Positions 25,030 through 37,622 of a DNA stretch of 64,000 bases are shown in pieces. Each line of letters begins with the position of its first letter. The stretch's first letter is position 1. Below the pieces are notes generated by a model that saw only the letters and a program-made list of their open reading frames with translations, had not been told where the DNA came from and searched no databases. Location of the stretch: contig NC_090288.1 in assembly GCF_037392515.1 (NCBI RefSeq), positions 12,567,969 through 12,631,968 of the forward strand. The letters are read 5' to 3'. Source of the stretch: Haliotis asinina (taxonomy: Eukaryota > Mollusca > Gastropoda > Lepetellida > Haliotidae). The position numbers and the translations under genes are program-made.

Positions 25030-25742
25030 CCCAGCATATACCAGTGACCAGTAAACATACCAGCACATAAACACTGCACATACCAGTGACTATATCAGTA
25101 CATAAATACTGCATATACCAGTGGCCAGTAAACATATCAGTACATAAATACTGCATATACCAGTGGCCAGTAAACATATATATCAGTACATAAATACTGC
25201 ATATACCAGTGGCCGGTAAACATATATATCAGTACATAAATACTGCATATACCAGTGGCCAGTAAACATATCAGTACATAAGTACTGCATATACCAGTGG
25301 TCAGTAAACATATAAGTACATAAATACTGCATATACCAGTGGCCGGTAAACATATATATCAGTACATAAATAGTGCATATACCAGTGGCCAGTAAACATA
25401 TCAGTACATAAATAGTGCATATACCAGTGGCCAGTAAACATATCAGTACATAAATACTGCATATACCAGTGGCCAGTAAACATATAAGTACATAAATACT
25501 GCATATACCAGTGGCCAGTAAACATATCAGTACATAGTAAACATATCAGTACATAAATACTGCATATACCAGTGGCCAGTAAACATATCAGTACATAAAT
25601 ACTGCATATATCAGTGGCCAGTAAACATATCAGTACATAAATACTGCATATACCAGTGGCCAGTAAACATATCAGTACATAAATACTGCATATACCAGTG
25701 GCCAGTAAACATATCAGTACATAAATACTGCATATACCAGTA
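25030..25742. repeat. 42-bp satellite, about 16-17 units
   Basis: Units read 'catatcagtacataaatact' + 'gcataccagtggccagtaaa'-like sequence; some carry a 4-bp TA expansion (catatatatcag) giving 46 bp. A partial unit is duplicated at about 25528-25550. Divergence is low in the centre and right, higher at the left edge. The 14-codon period keeps minus-strand frames open (25301-25525 and 25611-25859); I regard these as artefacts of the period. Confidence 0.95.
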
Positions 25743-27165
25743 CAATGCGTCCCGATACCTTAACACACACTTACGACATTCGTAGCACTGATACGTTTGA
25801 CATTTTCGAGTGACCAGCCTTATATGTATCCTTACGATCTCTCGACAACGTTCTTTCACGTTTTCAATTAGGTATCAATGACATGAATCTCAACTGCTTC
25901 AGCTGACATTTCATTTAAGGACACATAACATTTGACGAACCTTACCCATACTTATAAACAATTTTACAATCCCATCATCTTTTATGAGTCACTGTCAGTA
26001 GGGACTGTGACCATATTGCCAGCATATGAAAATGGAACATACCCTGTCCCATCCGAGGCACAGTCATAAATACATGCAAAACCAAGTCAATTGTTCGCAT
26101 GAAAATATATCAAAAAACACCACAAATAGACGGTAACAGTACGTGCACATAGGGAATAATAGTTCAATAACGTCTGTGATGGGGAAAAAGCTCAGTGATG
26201 CCCAGTGATTAAATGAATGCTGAATAGACAGTATTGTTCTATTATACACTAAGGGTATTATTCTGTTAACAATAATAGGGCCTGGATTTTAGAAATACCA
26301 CTAATCCATCCCGTCGACTGTTAAAATGAGAACAAATCCTTAAAATGATAAAGTATGGACAACAAATTACATCATTTTAAAGAAAAACAGTATCAGTTAC
26401 ATTTGAGTCAGTGGGTTTGATTGTATGCTAATTCCTAACATTGACACGTCAGTTGGTAGGTTGATACAACGAACTTACAAAACACAGACGCAAAATGATC
26501 GTTTCCAATAATCACATTGTTCAACGCATACAGTTCACGTCAGTGCTTACTCGTCCCGAACCGTAGAGATTTGAGACCAAACATAAAATATCTAACCCTT
26601 CTGCATTTGAATCACGCTCCTTGATGTTTACATTACGCGTTCTGCCTAAATCTTCTTAAACTGACATTTCGGCTTTTTTTGAAAGTGGCTTACATTTCAA
26701 CAATCCTGAGAGTATTGTCCCACACGAAATATTTGTCAATATCAGAATAATATGAATCATATATATCATGGACGCGACAGTTGAAATGTATTTACTGACA
26801 ACTGACATTAATTATGATAAATATTCAAAAATATTACAAATTCTAGTAATTAAAAAATACCGTATTCTATATTGGCAAATTATGTGGCATGTTTTTGAAA
26901 GTTATGTGAGGACTTCGCACAAGAATAAACCGATTATGTTGTTGGTATTTCATATTTTCCTCACATAAATCCATAAGATTAATATTTTCCATTGAAAGAG
27001 TTCCATTATTGTTTGGAAACGTACCGTAAGTTATTTTCTGAAACATAGATAAAAAAAAATTACAAGCTCGGAGTGAAAAAGTGATATAAGAGGTACAAAG
27101 TATGCAACTGTCGTGACCCGTCAACTGCAGTGCAAGTATAGATTGTAAGATGCATTGCGATGGAA
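25743..27165. other. Intergenic, nothing recognised
   Basis: AT-rich with short ORFs only. Confidence 0.4.
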
Positions 27166-27200
27166 TTTTTTTTTTTTTTTTTTTTTTGGGGGGGGGGGGG
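27166..27200. repeat. T22-G13 homopolymer junction
   Basis: A run of 22 T is followed directly by 13 G. Such tracts are prone to sequencing and assembly error. Confidence 0.9.
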
Positions 27201-27611
27201 AATGAAGTATTTTCATTCGTAAGCGTGTATGCAAAACATTTCTAAAATGAATGTAAATGTAAAATATGTCCCAAAGCATACTAAATATCATTTATGATAA
27301 AATGCTAAGATTCACTGAAATATTTTACATGCTTTGAATTATCTTTCGGTAATTGAGATCAATTAATCTGTGTAATATTATTATTGATGTTTTGAAGTTT
27401 TATACATGGAGTATCAGACTCTCCTTAGAAGCCTTTTATTGTAGTTCATAAACACATATTTTATGTTGTAAGTACAATGCACGCTTCGAATTTTATATTG
27501 AATTTGGAAATATTTTCTCGTTTCTGTTTACAGGATATACTGTTTAAACTGAACATGGGTAAACGTTATGATATTTTTACATGGTAGGTATAGGATTGTC
27601 ATTATGTATGC
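27201..27611. other. Intergenic, nothing recognised
   Basis: Strongly AT-rich, no features. Confidence 0.4.
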
Positions 27612-27693
27612 TTGTGTGTGTGTGTGTGTGCGTGTGCGTGTGTGTGTGTGTGTGTGCGTGCGCGCGTGTGTGTGTGTGTGTGTGTGTGTGTGT
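27612..27693. repeat. (GT)n/(CG) interrupted microsatellite
   Basis: GT repeats with interspersed GC steps, a purine-pyrimidine alternation that can favour Z-DNA. It generates spurious ORFs on both strands. Confidence 0.9.
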
Positions 27694-29419
27694 AAGCGCG
27701 CGTGTGCTCGATTATTCCACGACACTGATTTCGATTGTCGTAAACTGCTAACAGCGATCATCCCTTGTGTTTTTTTTTTCAGATAAAAAGTAATCACGGC
27801 AATCTTTCAGCAATCATATCATAAGGCATGCATGAATGAGCTTTGAAGGTATTGTAAGAATATATGTCTTCCTCGCAGAATCAAGAGTGTGCAACTTACT
27901 TTCACGAAATTGCACCAATATATGTCATTCATTCGTTATGACACATGTTTCTAACTTGAACTGGGTTCTGCTGCTCGTGCGTACGAATTTGGATTGCAAC
28001 TAATTGAAAAACAATAGGTCTAATACTATTTCTGAAAGAAATCCAAGTTGATTTCACATTAAAATGTTCTCTTCAAACTATCTCCAAACTTGTATATTTA
28101 AATGTGTTGATGTAACTAGCAAAGCATGAATATTTGATTGTATGGTCACTGTTATAGGATTGTGGTCTTTCATCAATATTTCATTGCCTCATTATTATAT
28201 TGGGTTTATTCTGAGTCAGCAATATTCGTCTAATAATTATACTGGGATTATGCTGTGTCAGCAATATTTGATTGTCTCATCACCATTCTGAGATTACGAT
28301 GTGTCACCAAAATCTGATTATGTGGTCACTGTCACTGGATTGTATGGTCAAGACCTTACTTGTTCACATGTTTCCGTCATATGGCAGGAATTCTGTTGCG
28401 TAGCGACAAACAAATACTTTCCATGAAAACTGGGACGATAACAGATGCGACCCGTAACGGAAGACATGCTTACTCGTCTCGTGAACCCTTGCTGTCTTTT
28501 CAGTTACCCAGATATTTACCCAACACGTTAGGAGTTAGGATAATCGAGACCAATTAATTTCTTGCTTTGGCGAATATATCAATTCGTATGATGGCCCCGT
28601 AACAAAAAAGTGAAATTCTGAAAAACCCACATAAAAGATATACTTCGGCCGAAAGCCACAGGTGTCATGTGTTACGATGAAACATTACAACGCCTTCACA
28701 CCTTTTGACTATTCGCCGCGCGGAATTATTTGAACGCAAGGTTAAAGTTGGCGTGTGAAGAGGCGCCTCGTGCAATCAGTATCACTCCGCCAAGTCAACA
28801 CTGAAGTGTACAGTCGGGCAATGAAAGTAAAAACTATTTCGGGTATGTAACAAGTGAATGAAGTCAGATGAACCTGTCCTGTAAGATAAGCGTATGCATT
28901 AATTCGGGGTTTCCGTGTCTACTCTGGCGAGTTAAGTCGCTCACCACGTGTTCAAGTGTTTAAAATGCATCAAGGCGGTTGTTGATTTCACGCGAGAATG
29001 TCGGACGTCCCTTCACTTCTGTGCAAGTTTGAAATGCTTTGATATATTTACCTATGTTTTTTTCGACCAGACTGGCCTAATTGCTACCTGTTGACACGTT
29101 GTCAAAACGTTGAAATATGTTGTTGTACAAACACGGTGTTTCTTTGCATTGCGATTTAAATTGTGTAACGGAATTAATTCCGCGAAGAGAGATGTTTTTG
29201 GTGTGTCAGCCATTACGCCTAACCTTACCAATTTTTGTGTGGTACGACTGCATGCGAAGTCATGCATTACGAACTATGCTCTTTTAGCTGATACTGTGAT
29301 ATATACGCGAGTACTGTTAAAAGGGGGTTACACCCAACAGAAGCGACAAAAACCCTTTCCACGTTCAAAATACATCTCGAGTCGATTGTAGAAGTGTTTG
29401 TTTCAGCAGTCTTACAGCT
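27694..29419. other. Intergenic; degenerate SINE-tail-like motifs
   Basis: At 28130-28350 the motifs 'gtcagcaatatt' and 'ctgagtcagcaatattc' recur about every 60-70 bp, with 'cactggattgtatggtc' at the end. This looks like badly eroded SINE sequence. Nothing else recognised. Confidence 0.35.
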
Positions 29420-29500
29420 GTATGATGTTGTTTGTAACCATCGCACGTCTGAACCAGACAATCCAGTGATTGTCACCATGCGATACGATGACAGAGCATG
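29420..29500 (-). repeat. Family-B SINE fragment
   Basis: Contains 'tgaaccagacaatccagtga' and 'atgcgatacgatgaca'; both ends are missing. Confidence 0.55.
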
Positions 29501-29657
29501 CATTTATGAACCGCAATGAAACAGTGATAACACCAGGTGTTCGCGAAAATGTGAGCGTATCCTGTCCCACCGTCATGAACGTATGCTAAGTCTAGTCATT
29601 TGTTCACCTGAAGTAATTCAGGGACGTAGGTATAAGACAAAATAGGAATTTGCATCG

Positions 29658-29773
29658 GATATGATTTTAGTCTCTGATACAAAAAAAAATTGGAAATTAA
29701 CTCCACATATATACATGGGATATGATTTTAGTCTCTGATACATAAAATTTGGAAATTAATTTCACATATATCC
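29658..29773. repeat. 60-bp direct tandem duplication
   Basis: 'ggatatgattttagtctctg' recurs at 29658 and 29718, exactly 60 bp apart, and the match continues through 'ggaaattaa' and 'cacatatat'. Confidence 0.9.
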
Positions 29774-30707
29774 AATCTTCTTGAAAGCTTTCCAGAAGCT
29801 TTGGATGTTGCAACCTTGATGAAACGACTTCTGAGCAACGGTGACATGACGCAATTTGAAATCTTGATTTAAAAAACTACACACAAATAAAACAAGCATT
29901 GTCACTAAGGTGACATGATCCCCGACACATATTATGAACTCAAACCTAAAAAGAAATGAAAGTGACGGTCGTACAGTCCCTCCTGGATTCCTGGATTTAA
30001 AGAATACCGCGGTACATTTTAGCAAATTATGCACCCCATTCTACAATATTCTGCAAACATTCTGGGGTTAAAACATTTTAAAATTAGAAAAAACAACAAC
30101 ATTATACAGACCTTCATAGTTTAATTCTCAAACACAGATGTAAATTTAAGTCGAGTACTCATCACATCTTGAGTAAGTTTGATGACAAAGTACCGACAGT
30201 TTTTTCTGTGTTTCAGAATTATCGTTGTGTTTTTAAGTGGCTTCTTGGAGTGAAATTAAATTCCGCGTCAGCGTTTAGTCAGCAGTATAACGACGAGCAC
30301 AGTTTTAGATAAAATGCATCGTCTTCTTCCTGTTCCGGTGACAAGGAAGCGACTAAGAGTCACTGCATACATAAGACTTACATCCCGCAACCACAGATGC
30401 AGGAAGCAGACCAGGAGGATCACAGGAGCTTCAGTTTAAAGTCTCGTCAAAATAGGTAAATCTCGCGATATCTTCTGTGTCATTTGCCACTTTTGCACCT
30501 TTTAAGTGTAAAACGCTTTTTGTGTCCAACACTGTTGAATGTTTACCGTACTCCATCAAGACAGAAGGAACGATTTGCCAGCCAAAGTAAGGAAAGGTAT
30601 GATTTGTTCCCCGTTTAGTGTTGATGATTTGCACTGTTCAATAAATTTTGATTCAAAATTGCCAGTTAAACGAAAACTGTACTTGAAAACTGGATTAGAT
30701 CAAAACC
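29774..30707. other. Intergenic, nothing recognised
   Basis: Short ORFs only. Confidence 0.4.
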
Positions 30708-30817
30708 AGCTGGGGACACCAAAAATGAGCTTCACATATTGTGCCCATGTGGGGGAATAGAACTTGGGTCTTCAGCGTGAACGAGCAAACGCTTTAATCA
30801 TTAGCTACCCCACCGTC
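30708..30817 (-). repeat. Family-A SINE, tail missing
   Basis: Minus-sense head half: 'ggggacaccaaaaatgagct', 'cacatattgtgcccatgtgg', 'gaatagaacttgggtcttca' and 'gctttaatcattagctaccc'. Confidence 0.75.
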
Positions 30818-30914
30818 CCGATTAGATAAACACATTACAGTCGTTATCAGTTACTGAAACATTGAAAGCTAATTAAAAACTCAGCATTGATTCCCGTTTC
30901 AAAAACATCGCTGT

Positions 30915-31075
30915 CGAATGCAGTCCGGTTATATGACTACGGCCTGTAATTAATCAAGACGAATAACACAATCCAGTGATTGATATCATGAGCATAGATC
31001 TACGCAATTGGTGTATGATGACAATTGGGAACTGGGTTACGAAGGGCCAGTTCTAACCCGGATCTTCAATTCAAC
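30915..31075 (-). repeat. Family-B SINE, partial
   Basis: Contains 'ggttatatgactacggcctg', 'caatccagtgattgatatca', 'gagcatagatctacgcaatt' and 'agttctaacccggatcttca'. The central 'gtcaaccaagtcagc' part is deleted. Confidence 0.7.
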
Positions 31076-31155
31076 TACCGACTGAACGTTTAAATGCCAG
31101 CACCAACAGGTTTTGATGTCCAGTGTGTCAAAACTGACCGTCTCACCACTTATCC

Positions 31156-31158
<3 letters not shown>

Positions 31159-31188
<30 letters not shown>
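31159..31188. repeat. Poly-A tract (30 A)
   Basis: An uninterrupted A30. It could be a retroposon tail or plain slippage; I see no element attached. Confidence 0.9.
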
Positions 31189-31190
<2 letters not shown>

Positions 31191-32137
31191 CAACAGATCG
31201 AATTCCTTTGTAGATGAACAGGTTTGTATTTTTGTGTTTTGTCAGGAAAGCTGCACCACTGTGTATATATGTTGTTGAGTCTGTGTTGTGTTTGTGCGGT
31301 GTTAAGGTTGAATCAGAGAATCCTTTGTAGGAAGCTGGTTGGACGGCGACACAAAGAAGTCCCAAGACTGTTATACAGCAGAGTTGTTCAGTGATGTGAT
31401 TGTGTTACATTGTGTTATATTGTGTTGAGATTCAGTAGAGGGCCAAGGTTTGCCAGTCAACTGGAGACACGACTGATCTGAAAGGTTCTAAAGCTGAAAT
31501 GTGCTAGAGTAGTCTGACCCTCGAGACAGGCGTTTCGGAGAAGAAACATTTAAGCTTTATGAAAGGAGTCGCAATCTTGTCTGGGTCATTTTACCGCACA
31601 TTCCATGACAAAATGGCTTTTTGAAGATCACTGTTCACCTTGGATTCCCACTCGCCGCCCATTTTGGCTCCACCTCTTTTGCCGCCAGGTGAATATTATC
31701 ATCACTGTATTCATTCTGGGATCATATATAGAGAATATCACCCAAGTGTCTACAGATTTCAAATATATCAACACGAGTTGATAAAGTAACAAATATCCGA
31801 GGCTTGCCGAGGGTGAGACTCTATTTATCATTCTTCATTAGTTTTCAATGAAAATGTGCATCTCCGAACACAGCACTGACATTAGATTTCCAGTGCTATG
31901 ATTGTGACATCATCAAGATCATGGCGTCATGACATTGTAAAGGCACTGTCAAAATCTACTGTCAAAAGCGATATCTCGTAGGAGATATCATCTCATCTCA
32001 CACAAGCGATATCTCCTGCGAAACAAAGTTTTGGATGATGAATCACTGCTTTTGTACTACCTTAAGCCTTGTCAACATGCTTGTCTGTTATGGGATTTGA
32101 CTCCTTCTGGCGCAACAACAACCGACCATACTCAACG
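31189..32137. other. Intergenic; 20-bp hairpin
   Basis: Contains the perfect short hairpin gatatctc-gtag-gagatatc at 31970-31989, with a second 'gatatctcct' 27 bp further on. No gene. Confidence 0.45.
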
Positions 32138-32372
32138 AGTGAGTTGAGTTTTACGCCTCACTAAGCAATATCCCAGACAGCTGCGGTGTGTAAATAACCG
32201 AGTCTTGACCAGACAATCCAGTCATCAACAAAAGGAGCATCGGTCTGCGCAACTGGGAGGCGATGACCTGTGTCAACCAAGTCAGCTAGCCCAACCACCA
32301 CATCCCGTTAGTCGGACCCTACGACAAGCATGGGTTACTGAGGATCAATTCTAACCGGGGTCTTGAAAGACA
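32138..32372 (-). repeat. Family-B SINE, full length
   Basis: From 'gagttgagttttacgcctca' through 'ttgaccagacaatccagtca', 'tctgcgcaactgggaggcga', 'gtgtcaaccaagtcagctag' and 'ttactgaggatcaattctaa' to 'accggggtcttg'. Confidence 0.8.
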
Positions 32373-33387
32373 AACAATGTTGACCTCCAGGAATGTCTCC
32401 AAATTGCCCCCAGGTGCTATCACGGTAGCACGAGTCATTGAGATGTCCTTAAATGACATCTGAAATTGTCAACATAAAAAATTGTATGGATTTTATCTCA
32501 TCTTCTTTCCATTCTTAAACAGGCGTAAACATAAAAAAAACCATTGATGCGTGAGTCTCTTTTGTCGCATTTGTATTAGTATACACCAGATATAATCACA
32601 TGGTTTTAATCGCATGTTTTCATCTTAAAAGCAGGAGACGTGCGGTAGTTTTGTGGTTCCATTCCTCTGAGTGAGGCCGCTTTGCAGTATCGCTTCAGAG
32701 AAAGATAACTATTTACTCACTCAGTAGATGCAAAAACGAATGGATAATGAATGCTTAACGGGATCGATGCATGAATTGGAATATAAACAAATTCATGATT
32801 ATTTGAATGAAGAATGACAACTAAAAGAGCCATTTTAACAATTTAATAACATTTAACTGCCCAACAAACCAATACTCCTCCTCTACAGCTGTATCGACCA
32901 TCTCACTGCTGTAGTCGCCACGTGACGCCTGTTTCTGTGGACATGGATTTTTTTTCTGCCTTGACGGATTTTGTCGGCGCTGTTGTTTCAGAGCCGCTGT
33001 GTTTAATAACGCCGCAGACATTAACCTTCCTACAAACACTGCTGTCACATTTTTTGCCTTTGAATTTCAACTTGTTAATCAAGTAAAAACTGACAGGACT
33101 GGTTCCAATATTTGTTCAGGGCACACGTTACTTGTATCAGGGATATGTTTCATAATATTCTGTAGACATCACATTCAAGAATGAGAAACATTCTTTGTGC
33201 ATTTTTAGCATTTTTGTGTTACAAAGTGGAAGATTTGAAATGTGATATACCTAAATCCCTCCATTTCAAATGAACTTTAATGACACAACAAACAAAACAG
33301 AGTACATGCTGAATAATAATTCATTGACTTCCTTAAATATTGCTGTACAATTATACAGACTAAAAGTCTTCCAGACTAAAAGGTAAT
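32373..33387. other. Intergenic, nothing recognised
   Basis: Short ORFs without recognisable domains. Confidence 0.4.
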
Positions 33388-33720
33388 GTCATACAATAGA
33401 ATCTTCCGCAATCTCTGTCGGTGTTCTCAGACCGGTGGTTTCATACTTAAAAATGTTGCACAATCTTTTTCTTTGGTGTACGCACACAGACAAATAACTT
33501 CATGATCCGTTATCTCAATCGTTGATGTTCGCAGACAGACCAATGATTCTAAACATTAGACTACCCCACTACACCACATCGTTGGTGCACGCACTCAATG
33601 GCTCAAGGCAGTGATTCCATACATTAGGATGGTCCACAATTTCTGTCGTTGGTGTGGGCAGTCGAGTAAGTCAGTGTAGTGATAGCATACATTAAGATGT
33701 TCCGTACTGTCAGTCGTAAA
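33388..33720. repeat. ~68-bp degenerate tandem repeat
   Basis: Unit starts resembling 'catacattaggatgttccac' are at about 33390, 33442, 33550, 33618 and 33686; the last intervals are 68 bp. Each unit contains a 'ctgtcgttggtg(t/c)' block. Strongly diverged. Confidence 0.6.
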
Positions 33721-34586
33721 TCAATGTAGACGTGCGACACTATGGGGTGGCGTATAGTCAAAAGGACGTAGGAGTCAAATGCTCAAATATTGTGACGGGT
33801 CCATAAGTTTAGCCCGTTACTTACATTATTCTTTGCCTTACCGCGCACTTAACTGTCGTTTTCTGATTGGATAATTGCTCTTCTGTTATTTTCAATCTCT
33901 TACAAGCAATGTTCCCCGCTGCCAATGGCAACTCATTCGGTACTTCGTGGTAGTATAATCTTTATCTCGACTAACATTGACTCACACATGATGCATGGAA
34001 ATTACCTCTGTTTTGCAAATGCAAACTGATGGAAGGGAAATAACTCTAGATTTATGTTCTTGTGTCGACTGCAAAATCTAGCGATGGCTACGAAAAGATA
34101 TTTATTCCAATAAATAAATTTGAACAATACGTTCAAGTGTAGTCTCTGTTAACATTAAGAAGAGAAATTACACCGCTGCTACTTTACTAAGACAATACCT
34201 GCAGTACAAACAGCAAGAGACAAGATTCGAATTGTTTGATTCACCATAGGTTAATCCGATACCCATGCTACAAACAGTTCAAAATTAACATGGAGGTGTT
34301 CGGTAAGATAAATACATTGTTCACAGGTCCCCCGGGGCCCATGGGCTTTACCCTCATGACTAGTGAACAAATTATAATATTATCACGGGTATCAGTGAGT
34401 CAGTGAATTTGTTCCACTGCGACGTCGTTTGACGTGTTTCAGCATATGGCGTTTTCCAAATATCTACTGTTCTTATGAATAATATGATCTGAGTATGCCA
34501 TAGAGTGTCGAGCATCAGATATATATGTACTTCGTATGACTTTTGTATAGTCATTTGCAACTAATGTGAGCACAGTTATATACACC
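33721..34586. other. Intergenic, nothing recognised
   Basis: No gene or repeat that I can support. Confidence 0.4.
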
Positions 34587-34769
34587 CGTGCATAAATTAA
34601 GCACCATCCTGTATTTTCACAAATTCGAAAAACAACAACATTTATTTCATTCAGTATTCCGCTTCGAAGTTGAAATGAATTCCATCTGGGTTTATTAGTG
34701 AGAATACAACGGTTTGCAATTTGCTGAAGAGTGTCTTATCGTCTGGTTTAATGTACACTAGCTCACTTC

Positions 34770-34795
34770 CACACTCACACTCACACTCACACTCA
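34770..34795. repeat. (CACTCA)n microsatellite
   Basis: About four CACTCA hexamers. Confidence 0.8.
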
Positions 34796-35235
34796 CCTCC
34801 ACCCTACAAGCTTCTGCCATCTTTGTATCAACAGTCTGAGCATCTGGTAATCTGATACTTTAGGCTTGTGAGAGGAAGCTGAAAGAAACGTGAGTAAAAT
34901 ATCGGAAAAAAACAGAGCAGAAAAACATCTGTTAATTCTGAAATACTGTCCGATGTACTAGAGGCCTGTTCCTCTGTCAGAATGAGCAAACATACAAAGC
35001 CATTCACGCAACGTGAGCTGATTAAACTGAATAAACTCCCCCACTTTTAAACTCGCACATTGTGAGTGCTTCTCACAGAGTTCCTGTTACGCTAAAACTG
35101 AATTAGATCAAGTCGCCCATTGCGGTTTACAGATAGCAGGCGACACACCAGCGTCAAACTGGATACGAAAGATGAGTTAAAAGTTTAAATGTTAAACAAG
35201 GATTGACTTAACTGTCACTCCAGAGCCCAAACCAC

Positions 35236-35268
35236 CTCACTTACTCACTCACTCACTCACTTACTCAA
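35236..35268. repeat. (ACTC)n tract
   Basis: A run of 'actc' tetramers like the tail of the local SINEs, but no SINE body is visible next to it. Confidence 0.65.
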
Positions 35269-35326
35269 GAAACAGCTGTAGCTATAGTTCTTCAGTTACG
35301 CTATACAGAATAAAATGAATGTATGC

Positions 35327-35404
<78 letters not shown>
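35327..35404. repeat. (AGT)26 trinucleotide microsatellite
   Basis: Pure AGT repeat of about 78 bp. It produces artefactual homopolymer ORFs (poly-Val or poly-Thr) on either strand. Confidence 0.95.
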
Positions 35405-36610
35405 CACCACAAGCCCATCGTTAACCATAGGGGTCTTACATTCAGGGTGGTCAATCACTACATTGTCTGGTCTGTTTAACCAAACAAACAGCAAACTTTT
35501 TTGAAGTTCACAATAAGATAAGACCACGAAATTGCCTCATGTATACATTGTCTCCTATTTGTACAGAGTTAGTGTCGTAACAAATTATCCACTGAGATGT
35601 ATGAACAGAGAGATGGCGTTCATCTTCCAAGTAGTCAGCTTCAGGGACAGTATGCCTTTCCGTGACAAAACTATTGCTACACCCCTAATCCATCTAATAA
35701 ACAATGGTGCGGTTGTCCCATTCAGACACATAAAACCGATCAGACACAGTCCTGGTGTTATTCACTAAATGCCCTAAATGCTCAGCGCCAGGCACACAGA
35801 CATCAAGTACCATCTTTGCACGTCATACGGTGGCTTGACACTACCAGGGATTAAAGTAACGACTATCCTCTGCCCCCAGATGGACGGGGCCTCGAGATTG
35901 TCCAAGTAGAAAAAAAACTTTGGAAATATGTTAATATTCGAGGGAAAAATTTTTTTATCCAGAATCATTTATCATGATGATTTGGAGGTCCAAGGGCTCC
36001 TTTCAGGAAGCAACCTTTACTGGGGTTAACCTTAACTCTCATCCTTCAACACTGCACTAATATTAGATTAGAGTCTTACGATCACCTTAGTGCTTTGTGG
36101 AAAGAGGCCCACGTCCTACGCAGAACAGTCTGTCAAACAGTGACAAATATACACAAGGAAAATGATTCGAGTTCGAATGCAGCATATAATTTTCTTACGA
36201 CAAATTACCATTATGAAAAATATGTACCGACATTTGGATTTACTAACGCCATCGATTCAGGTGCCTTACGAACACACTCATGGACGTCAGACACAGAAGA
36301 CTGTTTGGATCCAAATGCTACAACTTCTACAACACCATACACTAACAGAATATACACAAAGAAAAACGTTAAGCACGCCCCGTTATTTACATGAATACCC
36401 GCCTCTGAAAAATCGAAATAGTTAAACAAAGTACAATTATGAGAAGAGTAGGATTCGAACGATGCGTTGTAACCAGTGATGTGTGACAGCCGTGTCTGCA
36501 TCGCCTGTGATGTGCACGTGCATCATGCTACCCTCGAAGATCACAAAAGGCAGTATGGACCAAGTGAATTTGTGGGTATTTAAGGTGGTGCCAACTGAGT
36601 ATTTGAGCAT
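35405..36610. other. Intergenic or internal to a transposon
   Basis: Short overlapping ORFs on both strands (for example 36095-36394) have no recognised domain. Some of this may be the 5' non-coding part of the Tc1/mariner element. Confidence 0.35.
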
Positions 36611-37622
36611 AATCATTGAACATGGCACGGAGAAGATTATTGGCATGCATTCGGCAGGAATGTCCTTTAAGGCGATAGGACGAAATCTGGGCTACCATTA
36701 CACTGTTGTTAGCCGCTTAGTCCGGAAGCATGCACAGACCGGAAGTGCAGTGGACCGTCCAAGGTCGGGAAGACCTCCTGTCACAACACCACGAGAAGAC
36801 AGGCAACTGTTGCGACTTGTCCGACGAGAACCCTTCAGTACCAGTCCTCATCTGAAAAAAATGTGCTTACCAAATCGACCAATCAGCACCAGAACATCGT
36901 CTCAAAGCAGCAGGGTTAAAGGCCAGAAGAGTCGTTAAGCGTCCCTTGTTAAGAGACCACCATAAACGTGACCATTTGGCATGATGTTTGGCCAGACGTA
37001 ACTGGAATCTGAGGACCTGGAGGAAAATTCATTGGTCAGATGAAAGTCGATTTTTACTTCAACTTCCTGATGGACGTACATGTGTTTGGAGACAGATGAA
37101 CACTACCTATACCCCAGGAACATTCAGCCGACAGTAGCGTATGGAGGTGGCTCTGTTATGGTGTGGGGAAGCCTGTCCTCATGATTGTAAGCTGGATTTG
37201 GTCACCATCAGAGGCAACGTAACTGGCGCTCAGTACATCCGCGACGTTCTGCAGCCAGTTGTTGTTCCACATTTCGACAACCATCCACTTGTCCACTGAG
37301 GCTACTCGTCCTCAGTTCATGGATGACAACGCCAGGCCTCACCGATCACGTGCGTTATTGGTCTTGAGGGCCAATGCAGTGACAACTCTACCCTGGCCAG
37401 CACTAAGCCCAGATCTGAACCCTTTTGAGCATGTGTGGGACATTATAGGGCGACGAATCCAGGCACGGAACCCCAAGTACAGAATTTACTCCAGTCGGAA
37501 GCAGCTCTGCACGACGAGTGGAGGTTATTGACCTGAGGACAGATCAGACGCCTGACTGGAGGCATGAGACGTAGGGTGGAGATTGTCATCCGGGTACGTG
37601 ACGGCTCCACCCGGTACTGATC
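36611..37622 (+). pseudogene. Tc1/mariner-family transposase, inactivated
   Basis: The N-terminal part reads in one frame from about 36611: a helix-turn-helix region (MSFKAIGRNLGYHYTVVSR, about 36660-36720) followed by the basic linker RPRSGRPPVTT typical of Tc1 paired-like DNA-binding domains. The catalytic core continues in shifted frames: HWSDES (first Asp, about 37030-37048), then DDNARPH (second Asp, about 37321-37341) and SPDLNPFEHVWD (the Glu, about 37408-37443), the D...D...E arrangement of DD34E transposases. Several frameshifts and in-frame stops separate these blocks, so no full protein can be made. Family known: cut-and-paste at TA dinucleotides. Inferred: an old, dead copy. Confidence 0.9.

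Noticed and set aside
25030-25742. CRISPR-like array
   Set aside because: The units are contiguous tandem repeats without unique spacers, in an animal genome.
25301-25859. Minus-strand 14-residue repeat proteins over the 42-bp satellite
   Set aside because: The frame is open only because the period is divisible by three; 46-bp variant units break the frame.
35282-35527. ORFs through the AGT tract (poly-Val/poly-Thr)
   Set aside because: A trinucleotide repeat keeps frames open on both strands; no coding signal outside the tract.
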